A stretch of 64,000 nt of DNA. It comes from Eublepharis macularius (Eukaryota > Chordata > Lepidosauria > Squamata > Eublepharidae). The stretch lies in contig NC_072800.1 in assembly GCF_028583425.1 (NCBI RefSeq), positions 95,077,001 to 95,141,000 of the forward strand. Reading direction: 5' to 3'. Position numbers and translations under genes: made by a program. The notes under the pieces were generated by a model, which ran no database searches, was not told the DNA's origin, and saw only the letters and a program-made list of their open reading frames with translations. Positions 11,101-21,659 of this stretch are shown piece after piece; the stretch's first letter is position 1; every line of letters starts with the position of its first letter.

Positions 11101-12821
11101 AATATGGCATAGCATGCATTGTAATATAACATAACATATATTTATCTGCAACACATAGATCATAATATCTCTTACTCTAAACATATTCTAGTTCTTTTAT
11201 ACATATTCTCTATCAAATATACTATCAATATAGTATTTGTTATATACTATTTCATACAATATAACGTAGCATGCATTATAATATAATTTATCATAACATC
11301 CCAATATAGTATGTAGTATGATATACTAGCGCCATATACCATAGTATATTATCTATGGTGTATAGTATAAATTTTCTAATGTATCCATAAAATTAGCTTA
11401 TATTATTATAGTTAAATTTCCCCCTTAATGGTAAAGTCACTTCCCTCCTCCATTTACAACATTACAACACCGCCCTTTAGAAATTCTCAAACTGCCACAG
11501 TTCTCCTTTCACATCCCATTTTTTCTCTAAATATTGTTTCAATTTCCCCCAGTCAGCAATATATTGTCCTAGGTCAAGATCTTTAAGCTTCCTTGTCATT
11601 TTGTCCATTTCTGCCATGTACAGCAATTTGTAAATCCAATCTTCTACAGTTGGTATTTCTTGTACTTTCCACTTCTGCGCATACAAAAGTCTTGCCGCTG
11701 TAGTCATGTAAAATAGCAATGTTCTATACTGCATTGGAACATCTTCCATCCCCAAATTCAGTAGCAACAATTCTGGGTTCTTGTTTATTTGGATTTGTAA
11801 AATCTCATTAATTACTCCAATTATATCTCCCCAATATTGCTTAGCTACTTCACAAGTCCACCACATATGGTACAATGATTCTTCATGCTTTTTGCATTTC
11901 CAGCATTTGTCTGACATATTCGTATTCCCTAGGGCTCTTTTGTTTTTTAAAAGTTACTCCCTTCATCTGCTGCTTGGCTGCAGGAAACCTGAGCCGGAAC
12001 TATGGTTGTTGTGGGTTTTCCGGGCTGTATTGCCGTGGTCTTGGCATTGTAGTTCCTGACGTTTCACCAGCAGCTGTGGCCGGCATCTTCAGAGGTGTAG
12101 CACCAAAAGACAGAGATCTCTCAGTGACCACGGCAATACAGCCCGGAAAACCCACAACAACCATCGTTCTCCAGCCGTGAAAGCCTTCGACAATACATTG
12201 AGCCGGAACTCATTAAAAACCCTGACTGCCCCTGGGGTGTTCTTTGCTGGATCCTGGCGCAGGTAGACGAGGAGGCGGATGTGGAGAGGGTGCTCTCGTG
12301 GCCCTTCCTGAAGCCCGTCTTTATTGCTCTTTTCCCCCAGACTGTTGTGCATGGAGTTCAGATCCTGCTGCTGATTTTCTGTGTGGCTGCCCTGGGAATC
12401 GCCCTCTTCTGCTTTGGATTTGGCCTCCGTCTTCTCTGCTGCAGGCTGCGGGTATTTGGAGCAGATGCGTGGGGGAGGGGGGGAAGGGGGGATCTCTTGG
12501 GATCAAAAATGCCTCGAGTTAAGCACTCTGGTGGCTTCCAGCTCTCATGCCTCTTCCCAGAGGAAATTGTGACTATGAGGTCACCAGGCTTTTCCAGGCT
12601 ATGTTTGGTCCCCCCAAAGCAGTGAGCCCAGCCTCAGACGAGCTGGCACAGGAGGCCACGTCCCACCCCTACTGTGGCCATTTGGTCTCCGTCCCGAACA
12701 CTGACAGCGCTTTGCTTCCCCTCCCCGCTTTCAGGCTAACAGCCAGGACTACGTTGCAGTGGGGGATCCAGAAGTGCCCCCTCCGTACGAGGAGCCGTCC
12801 CAAGAGAAGACCAGTGCCTGA
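8116..12821 (+). CDS. TMEM176/MS4A-family four-pass membrane protein
   Basis: Six coding exons, all phase 0 with GT-AG ends: 8116-8343, 9392-9505, 9879-9932, 10118-10303, 12341-12451, 12735-12821; 259 aa, like TMEM176A/B (235-270). The N-terminus has VNINISQESSLSYLVKA, matching the conserved 'VNVHIHQES' stretch of TMEM176B. Four hydrophobic segments follow: AAQILLGLMCLGLGAVLCLF, FWMGSLFVVSGILSVL, VFLATFFNLASVVAGCVAL and, after a cysteine-containing loop, VVHGVQILLLIFCVAALGIA. The tail carries a PPPY motif (EVPPPYEEP), a possible WW-domain site. Family members sit in endosomal and Golgi membranes of myeloid and dendritic cells and have been linked to cation conductance; that role is known for mammals, not shown here. 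Which paralogue (A or B) cannot be decided. Introns hold a Sauria SINE, an L1 and a fold-back element. Confidence 0.88.
8447..8757 (+). mobile_element. Sauria-type tRNA SINE (intron 1)
   Basis: A tRNA-like head with B box 'gagttcgatcctggcggaa' is followed by the conserved body 'ttccatccttccgaggttgg', 'gtaaatgactggggaaggca' and 'atggcaaaccacccc', ending in 'ttggtgcttgcaaaaggtgc' and a T-rich end. This is the squamate-wide Sauria/ACA SINE and supports the host assignment. Confidence 0.85.
10808..11931 (-). mobile_element. L1-type LINE 3' end, 10-bp target duplication
   Basis: Inserted in intron 4 of the TMEM176-like gene, antisense to it. The minus strand encodes the ORF2 C-terminus (11477-11917): CWKCKKHEESLYHMWWTC and VAKQYWGD, the cysteine-rich end of L1 ORF2. 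An AT-rich 3'-UTR of about 650 bp and a poly-A (T run at 10804-10815 on +) follow. GGGCTCTTTT at 10798-10807 and 11932-11941 is the target duplication. 5'-truncated; the remaining C-terminal frame is open for 146 codons, suggesting a fairly recent insertion. Confidence 0.85.
12002..12198. mobile_element. Fold-back retroposon, 12-bp target duplication
   Basis: The left end 'tggttgttgtgggttttccg' and its inverted copy near 12126-12165 form a perfect stem of about 38 bp. The tail 'gccgtgaaagccttcgacaa' follows. TGAGCCGGAACT at 11990-12001 and 12199-12210 flanks it. From memory this sequence is the end of a widespread reptile element that I associate with Penelope-like retroelements; the assignment is not proven here. 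Confidence 0.7.
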
Positions 12822-13065
12822 CAGGGCTGGGCTCACCCTGCACCGTGAGGGAGCCCCCACACCCAATTGTCTCCAGCACTTGCTGCCTTTCTCTGCTGCT
12901 TGCCTGCGGGGGAGGGGCTCTCCCCCTCCCCAATCCAGGTATGCCACGCTGTTCCCTCTGCCCCTGTCCTTTGGAGCCCAGAGTTGGTTCCAGCGCCGAC
13001 ACGCTGTTCCCTCTGGAGCACAAGGTGCTGTCTCCGGTCGCACTCAGCGCTCTCCTGTCACGTTG

Positions 13066-13071
13066 ATTAAA
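13066..13071 (+). terminator. Poly(A) signal of TMEM176-like gene
   Basis: ATTAAA about 245 bases after the stop, followed by a T/G-rich stretch. It is the best candidate for the end of the transcript. Confidence 0.5.
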
Positions 13072-13089
13072 GTGGATTCTGTCTTAACG

Positions 13090-14580
13090 TTCTAGAATTC
13101 CGTAATTCGTTTTTAAGGGGTTTGGGGCAGAGGTCTGTCTCCTTGTGTGCTGATGTCCCAGTGGAAATGAAACCCCATGATGTGCTTGGGGGGTGGGGGG
13201 GGGTCCCCTGGGGTGCACAGCGGGCAGCTTCCCTTGTTGCAGGCCATGAGGCGTCAGGCAGGGGTCCCCTCCTCTCTGCAGGTGAGAACCGGGAGGGGGG
13301 CTAGGGCCAAACTAGACGCCAGGTGTTACATTCGTTGGATGGGTGGGGGGAATCGGGGTTGCACGTGTGAAGAGGGGACTTCACCTGGAAAGCTTCATCC
13401 ATCGCTTCATTCATTTCTGGAGTGCTGCAGGGGTTGGGGGGGGGGGGCGATATCAGACTTCCCTCCCCAGCCATTTTGGGCAGCAGCAAAGTGGAGCCGG
13501 AGAAAGGGGCAAACAGGTCCCTCCTCAGCCCCCTTCGCTGTCAGGTCTGGGGCGAGAGGGAAGCTGGAAGCCCCTCGGCTGCCCCTGCTGTGTCCCAGAA
13601 CAGAATGGAACCCCTCCACTGTGCACCTCCTTAGCTGACCTGACCTCCTCTGGCATCTCTGCCAGCACATCAGGCCCCCCTTCGGGGCTTCATGTTGGAC
13701 CAGCGCAGCAGCTCCAGAGCCCTTGGCGGGACATTCTTCTTTGGGGTCCTTCTGAGATAACCCGAGTTCCCCAGGCTGTGGCGCCGCCTTTGTGGAAGGC
13801 ACTCTGTCCTTGGGGCGTCTTTTCTAAGCTGGGCTGTTTCGTGTCCAAAGCGACGACTCCTGCCCCGTTGGGCTAGGCTTAGGCGTGCCACAGATTTTCT
13901 TTGCATGGGCAGCAGCTCAATTCCCACGAGGTTCCAAGCCAGAATCGGTCCCCACAGGATAGTGCCTGCGTCTTGTCTGAACTCAGCCTTGGCTTAAAGT
14001 CAGCCCCACCAGTGGATCATCAACCTTTCATTTAAAAAGAAAATTGAATGGCACTTGGTTTTGTTTCAAGTAGTGAGAAGTTCCAAAGGCTAGCGTTTTC
14101 CTGGGTTGGTTCCCTTTGGAGGAGATAGGGCACTGGCAACCTCTGCCATTTTTGTAGTCTTTGCTGTAATTGGAAATGCACAATCACAGCCCAGGTGAAG
14201 CCTCCAAGGCACTGCTTCAGTGCTACCGTTTTGCTCTCCCACGTCAGAGCACCTTGCTTGTCTACGTTCAACGCAGCCCAGCAGGCAAACAAGTGCCATT
14301 CTGCGGAGGCAGAGGACTTTTTGCACCCAGCCCCGCTAGTACTTAGTTCTCTGAGCCAGGAGCTGCTGTTACTGGCTCCCTTGGAATCAGAACCCATTGA
14401 CCAAAACCCTGCCCCCCCCCCCGGGTGCTGTTGCTCCCCTCCCTGAAGACCCCTGCCTGCCTCTCTCTTCCCCCCAACATTCCTCCGGCTGTCTGAAGAC
14501 ACAGAGGCTCATTTTTGCCCCCTCCCCCCATTGTTGCAGTAGTGTAGATTAAAAAGCACATGGCACTAAGCAATACAAAG
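13090..14580. other. No gene recognised
   Basis: Moderately GC-rich with several G or C runs. Open frames on both strands show no domain or credible splice arrangement. Confidence 0.35.
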
Positions 14581-14584
14581 CAAT

Positions 14585-15300
14585 ACATATGTATTCTAGG
14601 TGAACTTCCGCACTTCGTATAAACTGGGTTAATCAAATGTTATGTAACTAACACAGGTGTGCTTTCATCTTCAACAGCCAATTAAAAATAGTGGACTCCT
14701 ACCTAGATTCATGTTCTCCAGTTGCAGAATTGACCAATGGTGATCTACCAACTTAACTCTGTCATTTCTCACAGTGTTTTGCAAGTTTGATAACATTACT
14801 TTTTGGCTAATTAGAAGGTTATACAATAGAAAATATGACTATTTAATTAAGTATCAAACCAATCATAGTTTGTTTGTGCTATCACATGAAAAAGATCTTA
14901 GATACTTGCATAAGAACCTATAAAACATGTAAATTCAGATGAGTTCTGATTGGAAGAAATCTCATGAGAATCTAGAATTTTACCATTGCTATGAGAATCT
15001 AATTGCTTTTCTTAGAAACTTTTATTATTTTAAACTTAGAGTTAATTAGGAAATCTTAGCAAACCTAATTCTTACTGCTTATCTGTATTCGACTTTTGTA
15101 AGATTTATATTAATGATCATATATGCTTTGATATCTTTTTTTTCTTTAAAAGACTAGAGTATAATTTCTATAAAGGAAATAAATTCTAGAAGGTGTCTGT
15201 GTATTTTTGATGTGAAAAGTAAAGCAAGAAGGACCTATAAATAATGTACTGATCAGCAGAACTTGTTCAAAGAGCAGTCTCTGTTTGACAGGTCTTACTA
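14585..15300. other. AT-rich block, unidentified
   Basis: Composition changes abruptly from GC-rich to strongly AT-rich and back. No coding frame, no terminal repeats and no target duplication were found. It may be an old non-coding insertion. Confidence 0.4.
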
Positions 15301-16190
15301 ATTGGTGAAAGCTATCCTCTCCACTCCTGGCCTGGTGCTGAGGCTTAAACATGAGCACAAAGTCCCCCAAAGAGTATGGAAGGGCACATGGGCCTGTCCC
15401 ATTTTTAGCTTCCACCCTTTGTCCAAGGAGCTCAGGGTGGCAGGCCTCTGTATTGTCATCACAACTGTTCTGTTAGGCAGGGCAGAGAGAAGGAGCAGCC
15501 AGAAGGTATCCAGGGAGCAGCAGGGCTAAGTGAGGCACTGAAGCCGCTCCCTGACTTATCCCTGTGCAGCCATCCCCCGCACAGTCCTGGTACTATTGTC
15601 CAATGTAAGCAGTGTTTGGTGCCACAGGAGCAGCAGAGCGCAAGAGCCCTGCAACACGAGTCTGTGCTGGGGCCTGAGCTTGGCAAAGATTCGTTGTCGC
15701 TTTGAGACTGCTTTGAATTCAACCAGACTCTTCATCCATCTGCCTGGCCCTGCCTGCTCTTCCGGGCAGCGGGGAAAACACTTTCCCGGCATCGTCTCAC
15801 TACAGCCCTTACCCTGGGGCGGCCGCATGCAAGGCAGGTGCTCTTCCCCCGAGCCACACCTCCTCCCCTGACTCGGGCAGGGCCAAGCTTGCCATGTTCA
15901 AGTTCCCCTCTTCCCCTCACTTGCGTGTTCCACACATTGTTTGCTCATTCTACAAGTCAAGCATGCGAGTGGTTGCACCATCTCATCTGCCGGTCATTTT
16001 GCATCTCCTTCTGTGCTGAAAAGCTACAACAAACGCCAGCGTTTGCCATAGCTTTTCTCTTTCTTACCGTGATGCTCTCTTTTTCCTTTGGGATCTCCTC
16101 CTGTGCTGGGGCTCCAGGAAGGATGTGCCCTTCTGAAATGCCGTGGTCCTGACACGAACTGGGTCCATGTCCACCTTTGAAATGAAGAAC
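15301..16190. other. No gene recognised
   Basis: Nothing identified on either strand apart from ordinary intergenic sequence. Confidence 0.35.
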
Positions 16191-16194
16191 ACCA

Positions 16195-16515
16195 AAGTCC
16201 TCCTCTCCTCATAGGAGGCTGAGGTTGGTTCCTGGTTCCCAGTTCTTTATTCACATTTCCTAATTCTTTATTTGTGAATCCGACCACAGATGCTTTAAGA
16301 GCTCTGCACCCCGAAATACACTTTGGACCACCTCATATCATACACTGCCAGATTCAGAGGATTCTGTCCTCTAAGTGGGCTTATGCTGCTTCCAGATCCA
16401 AAGATCAGTTCTTATGCTAACTGCTCCAAACTCGAGTGCCCCTGGCCCCAGCGCACACTTGGGAGGTGTGGAAAGCTGTACCCCAAAATGATCTTTGGAC
16501 CATTGTTAGGGTATT
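16195..16515 (+). repeat. Unclassified low-copy repeat, copy 1 (unit A)
   Basis: Shares blocks such as 'gaaagctgtaccccaaaat', 'atccaaagatcag' and a 'ggttggttcc' start with copies at 17320-17960 (same strand) and 19970-20375 (opposite strand). The family is not recognised. Confidence 0.5.
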
Positions 16516-16599
16516 TGAAGAAGCCAGCCTTTATACCCGTTAAAATCCATTGATCTAGATTGCTTAATGCTTGTGAATTAATCCTTTCTGCACCCTTAA

Positions 16600-17265
16600 T
16601 GTTTAACATTCTTGTTCCTACAATTAACAAGAACAAAGAAAAGGCCTCGAAAAAGCACAGCAAGCACTAATTTTCGTTACACACCAAAGGTTATAATTGT
16701 TTGTGTCCCGCCTTGGGCATGTTTCTTCCTGTTATGTTATAAAACATAAAGGTGCTGTGCAGAGTGTTTTTATTACAGTAACCTTAATCCATCCCATTGA
16801 GGAAATCATGTAACTTTGATTTAATTATTTGATGAACTAACTTTAGTGAACTGTGAGATCCTCTGTACTGTAAATAATATTGCCTTGTAAGGTCTAAACT
16901 TGCTATGCACCCTGCTGTAATAGTGTGTGCAGGGATTTTTTTCTGGGAAAAGAGGCGGTGGAACTCAGTGGGTTTCCCTCGGAGAAAATGGTCACATGGC
17001 TGGTGGCCCTGCCCACTGGTCTCCAGACAGAGGGGAGTTGAGATCGCCCTCCGCGCTGTGGCTCGGAGGGCAATCTAAACTCGGGGCGATCAGGAGATCG
17101 GGGCCACCAGCCATGTGACCATTTTCAAGAGGTTCCGGAACTCTGTTCCACCGCGTTCCTGCTGAAAAAATGCCCTGAGTGTGTGCATCAGGATTATCGG
17201 AATAAACCTTTTCTGCTTCTAAGATCACCAAGTTGTGAAGCCTTGATTTATTATTCAGACAAGGA
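16600..17265 (+). mobile_element. Possible solo LTR (fossil)
   Basis: A TATAAAA-like box near 16739 and an AATAAA with a T-rich downstream stretch near 17200 are spaced as in an LTR, with a hAT MITE inserted between them. Ends are not defined and no target duplication was found, so this is tentative. It looks old and non-coding. Confidence 0.3.
16930..17177. mobile_element. hAT-type MITE with 8-bp target duplication
   Basis: It begins CAGGGATTTTTTTC and ends with the near inverted copy GAAAAAATGCCCTG. The direct repeat AGTGTGTG lies at 16922-16929 and 17178-17185. The CAGGG ends and the 8-bp duplication are diagnostic of hAT. Longer internal inverted segments ('aatggtcacatggctggtgg' near 16987 against 17101-17126) make it almost palindromic. 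No transposase. Confidence 0.85.
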
Positions 17266-17319
17266 GAGGCCCCCCCCCCTCAAAACTGACAAACAGAGGT
17301 AATAAACTTTTCCCCCTAA

Positions 17320-17960
17320 AACCACCCCAAAGGATGTGTCACCAGACTCCAGAGACTGTGACCTCAAGAGGACACACACTGATGCCTGGCCCAAACACTG
17401 GTTCTGGCACCAAGAACTTCTGTCTGGGTTGGCTTCAAGAAGCTTGTATCAGAGAGGAGGAGCTGGAACAGCTGCAAGCCCTCTGCCCCCCAAAGCAAGC
17501 CTTGGATCTCCATATATCACACACCCTCACAATCAGGAGACAGAGTCCAGTAGCACTGATAAGGCTAACAAAATTTGTGGTAGGGGTATGAGCTTTTGTG
17601 AGCTACAGCTCACTTCTTCAGATACAGCTAGATACAGTTAGAACGTTCTCGCTGTATCTGAAGAAGCGAGCTGTGGCTCACGAAGGCTCCTACCCTGCCC
17701 CAACTTGTGTTAGTCTTCTGGGTGCTTCTGGACTTTTGCTCTTTTCTGCTGCTCCTTGATCCTGATCGATAAAGCTACACTTCTTGATCAATCGGGAGAC
17801 TCCAGCGCCAAGTGGACCGGAGCTGTTTCCGGGTCCAAAGACCAGGCCTTGTTCTGACTGCTGCAGTGTGGAGGTGCCCTGGGACAATGCACATTCAGAA
17901 GTGGGGGGGGGGGGGAAGCTGTACCCCAAAATACTCTTGGAGCACCTTGCATCATACACC
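17320..17960 (+). repeat. Unclassified low-copy repeat, copy 2 (units B then A)
   Basis: Unit B ('gactccagagactgtgacct', 17346-17410) precedes unit A (about 17800-17952, with 'gaagctgtaccccaaaatac'). The order is the reverse of that in copy 3. A fold-back retroposon at 17542-17788 splits it. Family not recognised. Confidence 0.5.
17542..17788. mobile_element. Fold-back retroposon, 12-bp target duplication
   Basis: The left arm ('agagtccagtagcactgat' onward) and the right arm ending 'cttctggacttttgctcttt' are inverted copies that meet near 17640. CAATCAGGAGAC at 17530-17541 and CAATCGGGAGAC at 17789-17800 flank it with one mismatch. Both arms carry a CTGAAGA - stem - near-GAAA pattern, discussed in the findings. 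Confidence 0.7.
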
Positions 17961-18348
17961 CCCATGCTTTTCCTCAGCCTTCTCCTGCGAGGGAGATGGT
18001 GCTCAACATGGCAATAACAGAACTCGTGATGGGGGAAGGGAGTCACAGCCTAGGAGCAGCGCAGAGGGAGTACGTAAGCATCTAGTTTCTTTAAATGGAA
18101 CGAAGTCCTCAGGGACAGGTGAATTGCTCCCAAGGGTACTGAAAGAACTCGCAGGCGTAATTTCTGAGCCTCTGTCCGTTATTTCTGAGAATTCTTGGAG
18201 ATCAGGCGAGGTGCCAGAAGATTGGAGGCGGGCAAATGTCGTCCCCATCTTCAAGAAGGGGCAAAAGGAGGGTCCAGATAACTACCGACCCGTCAGCTTG
18301 GCATCTATACCTGGAAAAGTTTTGGAACAAATTATCAAACAATCAGTC

Positions 18349-19575
18349 TGTTATGACCTTTACTTTCTTTGAGTAGGTATTCCTTTTAATCTTTCCCTTA
18401 CACCCTCTGGGTAGTTTGCTGCCCCCAGGAATATTATATTCCAAGATATTTTATTTAAGTTTTCCCTTTGGTAACGTTCCCAAAGCGTCAGGCTCCTTCG
18501 TGGTTCTTTGTGGCCCTGAGGATAGGAATGGGATCTTGCAATGACAGCTACTCTGGGATATAACAAAACAAAATAACCTTTTATTTAGTCAAGAAGCGTA
18601 TCGGTTTCATAAACGTAGTTCTCAGTTCTTAAAGTTACTTCATTTACTCTCATTCACACAGATCTCTTCCAAGGCTTCACACACAGTTAGCCTCTTTCTC
18701 TAACTCAATATTTCTCTCACAGAAATGCTTAAAACTCCTCAGGCAGCCCACAGCTGGCCTCTTTCTCTGACTCTCATTCACAGAAATATGAAACCTGCTC
18801 CGGCAGCGCACAGCCGGCCTCCCTTTCCCTGACTGAGTGTCCTTTCACAAACAGGCTCAGTTCAGGTTCCACACAGGTCATATTTCTCTCATAAACTCTT
18901 CAACATATTCATAGATCCAGAGGAGTTAGCCATGTTAGTCTGTAGTAGCAAAATAAAAAAGAGTCCAGCAGCACCTTTAACCAATTTTATTGTAGCATAA
19001 GCGTTCGAGAATCACGTTCTCTTCGTGATCGAGGGCTTGTGCTGCAGTGGAATTGGATGGTCTTGGAGGTGCTGCTGGACCCTTTTTGATTTTGCTGCTA
19101 CAGACCAGCACGGCAAACTCCTTTGAACCTTTACACAAGCAAACTGATCCCCACACCAAAAGGAGCTGCCTGCATCTCCATATCAAAGGAGTTGTTTACA
19201 TCCCTCCTCTCCTCCTCCCCTCCCCTCTCCTCCTCTATATTTGGCCAGTTTCCTTCTGCCCTCCATGCATCTGACGAAGAGAACTGTGATTCTCAAAAGC
19301 TTATGTTACAATAAAATTGGTTAGTCTTAAAGGTGCAACTGGACTCTTTTCTATTCAACATATTCAGGCAGCGCACAGCTGGCCTCTCTTTCCCTGACTG
19401 AAACTTTTCTCTCTGGCCACTCTCAGTCTCAGACTGCCTTCACTCCGCCCACCCTCTCAGTCATGAGCCAATCATATCGCTCACTCATCCCTCTCTCTCT
19501 CTCACCCCCCCCTCTCCACCTATCTCACACCAAGCATTTAAAGACACAGGCACGCATTTACTTGGAATCATCACA
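18349..19575. mobile_element. Solo LTR (fossil), 5-bp target duplication
   Basis: A sequence starting TGTTATGA and ending TCATCACA, the TG...CA ends of an LTR, is bounded by CAGTC at 18344-18348 and 19576-19580. It interrupts a CR1 and is itself interrupted by a fold-back retroposon at 18912-19353; without that insert and its duplicated site it is about 770 bp. No internal coding region remains. Family (retrovirus-like or other LTR element) is undetermined. It is younger than the CR1. Confidence 0.7.
18912..19353. mobile_element. Fold-back retroposon, 13-bp target duplication
   Basis: Same family as 660-874: 'gtccagcagcacctttaacc' on the left and 'ggttagtcttaaaggtgcaa' on the right. TTCAACATATTCA at 18899-18911 and 19354-19366 is a perfect target duplication. 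It also contains an inner inverted segment around 19020-19110, so the structure is compound. It lies inside the solo LTR and is the youngest of the three nested insertions. Confidence 0.75.
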
Positions 19576-19749
19576 CAGTCCTTGAGCATTTGGAAAGGGC
19601 GGCTGTGATTACTAAGAGCCAGCAGGGGTTTCTCAAGAACAAGTCACGGCAGACTAACCTGGTATCTTTTTTTGAGAAAGTTGCTCCCTTGCTGGATCGG
19701 GGAAATGCTGTGGACGGAGTTTTACCACCCAAGGAGGAAGGCAGTGGTG

Positions 19750-20375
19750 ATCAGGACTGTAAGCTCCCTTAGATTTCTCACCAAACCTTTACGTCTTATC
19801 TTACACGGATATAAACAAATTTGCATGAAAGTAAAGTTGTGACCACAATACAAGAATGATTTCAGAAAGAATGAAAAGAATTTAGAATTATAACTTGCCA
19901 GATTGCAAAGAACGATAAATAACTTTAAGAGGAAGATGACAGAGGTGCTGGTCCAAAGTTTACAACTCGGGCAAGGGAATGAATAAATCTGGGTGGTTGG
20001 AAGGACATTTGGGGTGCCAGACCCAGTGCTTGGGCCAAGCAGCGGGCGTGTCCTCTTGTAGGTTACAGTCTCCGGAGTCAGCTGATGTGTGATTTGGGGG
20101 TGGACCAAAGATTATTTTTGGGTACAGCTCCCCATTTTCTGAATGTGGATTTGTCCCGGGGGCACTCTAGTTTGCAGCAGTTAGCACCAGACCTGGTCTT
20201 CGGACGAGGGAACAGAACCAGTCCACTTGGAGCTCAGGGTCCTCTGAATGTATTTTTTAAAAATATGGGCGGTCTCAGGTGTCTTTCAGACTGCAGAATC
20301 TTTAAAGTATCCTGAATATTTGTGGTTGGATTCCAGAATAAGAGTCGAGGAAGTGCAAATAAGGAAGCAGGGACT
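19750..20375 (-). repeat. Unclassified low-copy repeat, copy 3 (units A then B, inverted)
   Basis: The reverse complement of 20107-20240 matches unit A and that of about 20000-20100 matches unit B. Sequence from 19750 to 19990 is an AT-rich continuation not seen in the other copies. Family not recognised. Confidence 0.45.
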
Positions 20376-20544
20376 GGGAACCAACTATGGCCTCATCACC
20401 CTTTCATGTTGCCAAGGGGAAAGATCGTATTGGGCAACTTTCAACAGCAGGGAGAAGCCGGGCATCCCCCCCGTCTCTGGCCTGGATCCAAGGCCTCCCA
20501 GTTCCGCTCTCAACCCCAAGACAGTGGCTTGCAAAGACTTAAGT

Positions 20545-20572
20545 GGCAGGGCAGGGCAGGGCAGGGCAGGGC
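20545..20572 (+). repeat. (GGGCA)n microsatellite
   Basis: Five to six tandem GGGCA units. Confidence 0.9.
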
Positions 20573-20698
20573 ACCACCGATGGCTCACGTCCACTTGGGT
20601 GTTGTGCAGAAGGGAGACTTCGGAGTCTTTACTCTGCTCGTTGCCACTGACTTCAAGACCCTGTCAGGACGTGCGGCTTGCCAAAACTGTTCGTGGTC

Positions 20699-20721
20699 GC
20701 TGCTGCTGCTGCTGCTGCTGC
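20699..20721 (+). repeat. (CTG)n microsatellite
   Basis: About seven to eight CTG units, not in a recognised coding exon. Confidence 0.9.
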
Positions 20722-21529
20722 TTCAAGGCACATCTGCATTTCAGCTGTGGGTGACTCCTGCAGTCCTGGCGCTCAAAGCAGGCTCAGAAACAGTTTTAAT
20801 CAGCCTGGCTGGAAATGACCTACCTTGCCAGGTTGTTGGGGTTTGCTTCAGCTCCCTTAATCCAGACTGGGCTGTCAGCATTATAATGAGGTGTGCTCTT
20901 TGCCTTTCTAGTCACCATCCCATCCTCTGGGACATGTGCAGGAGCCGGGGGAGAGGCGCTTTTGGAGAGAAAGGTGAGTCCCAGCCAAAGTACAAAGGAC
21001 ATCCTTACAGGAACTTAATTTAAGAAAAAAGCGTTTCCATGCTGACGTGCAGTGCTCTGAAGAAGCCAGCTTCTCTTGCTCTGTGAAGAGGTTTCCCAAT
21101 GGCTTAGTTTTACAGCCTGACCCTCCCCTTCCAGAGCTCAGTTGGGTCTTCTGTTTCTTCCTAACAACATGTGAGATTGGTGTTGCGGTGGGCTGTGAGA
21201 GTGGACGCTCTTTGCGCCAAGCACAGCAATGCTCCCGAAGGGGCAGTATAGCAATTATTACGCCTATAGTGAGTAGATGTTTGGTTGTTCCTTCTGGAAT
21301 TGCTCCTGGCGTTCCTATCATCAGCCTCGCCGTCTGTCGCCTGCCTTTCTCACTGGGACCCAAGGAGGATTACAAGTGTGCTTTAAAAAAACAACAACCC
21401 TGCAGTCAGTCAGTGGCATACAAAACATGACAACATTTGAATCTAACAGCAAAGATTCCTCATAAGACAAAACAACGCAGTTGGGCCGAGATAGTAGAGC
21501 AGGAGGAGAGGGAGAACAATGCAAGCAAA

Positions 21530-21560
21530 CGTGTGTGTGTGTGTTGTGTGTGTGTGTGTG
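21530..21560 (+). repeat. (TG)n microsatellite
   Basis: TG dinucleotides interrupted once by TTG. Confidence 0.85.
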
Positions 21561-21659
21561 AGATAAACGTAACCATCAGAAAAAACTTGATCTCTAACAG
21601 AAGTCCCTTCCTGGGCTGCTCCATGCCGCCACAGCTTCGCTCCATTTGTAAGAATGCCC

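Larger units (their letters stand above)
17966..19714 (+). mobile_element. CR1 LINE fragment, interrupted
   Basis: Two collinear pieces, 17966-18348 and 19581-about 19714, belong to one CR1. The first encodes PEDWRRANVVPIFKKG and NYRPVSLASIPGKVLEQI; the second continues with KSRQTNLVSFFEKVAPLLD. Between them sits a solo LTR. The element is truncated at both ends. Confidence 0.8.

Noticed and set aside
14585-15300. AT-rich block as an origin or scaffold-attachment region
   Set aside because: Composition alone is not evidence; no defined motif arrangement was seen.
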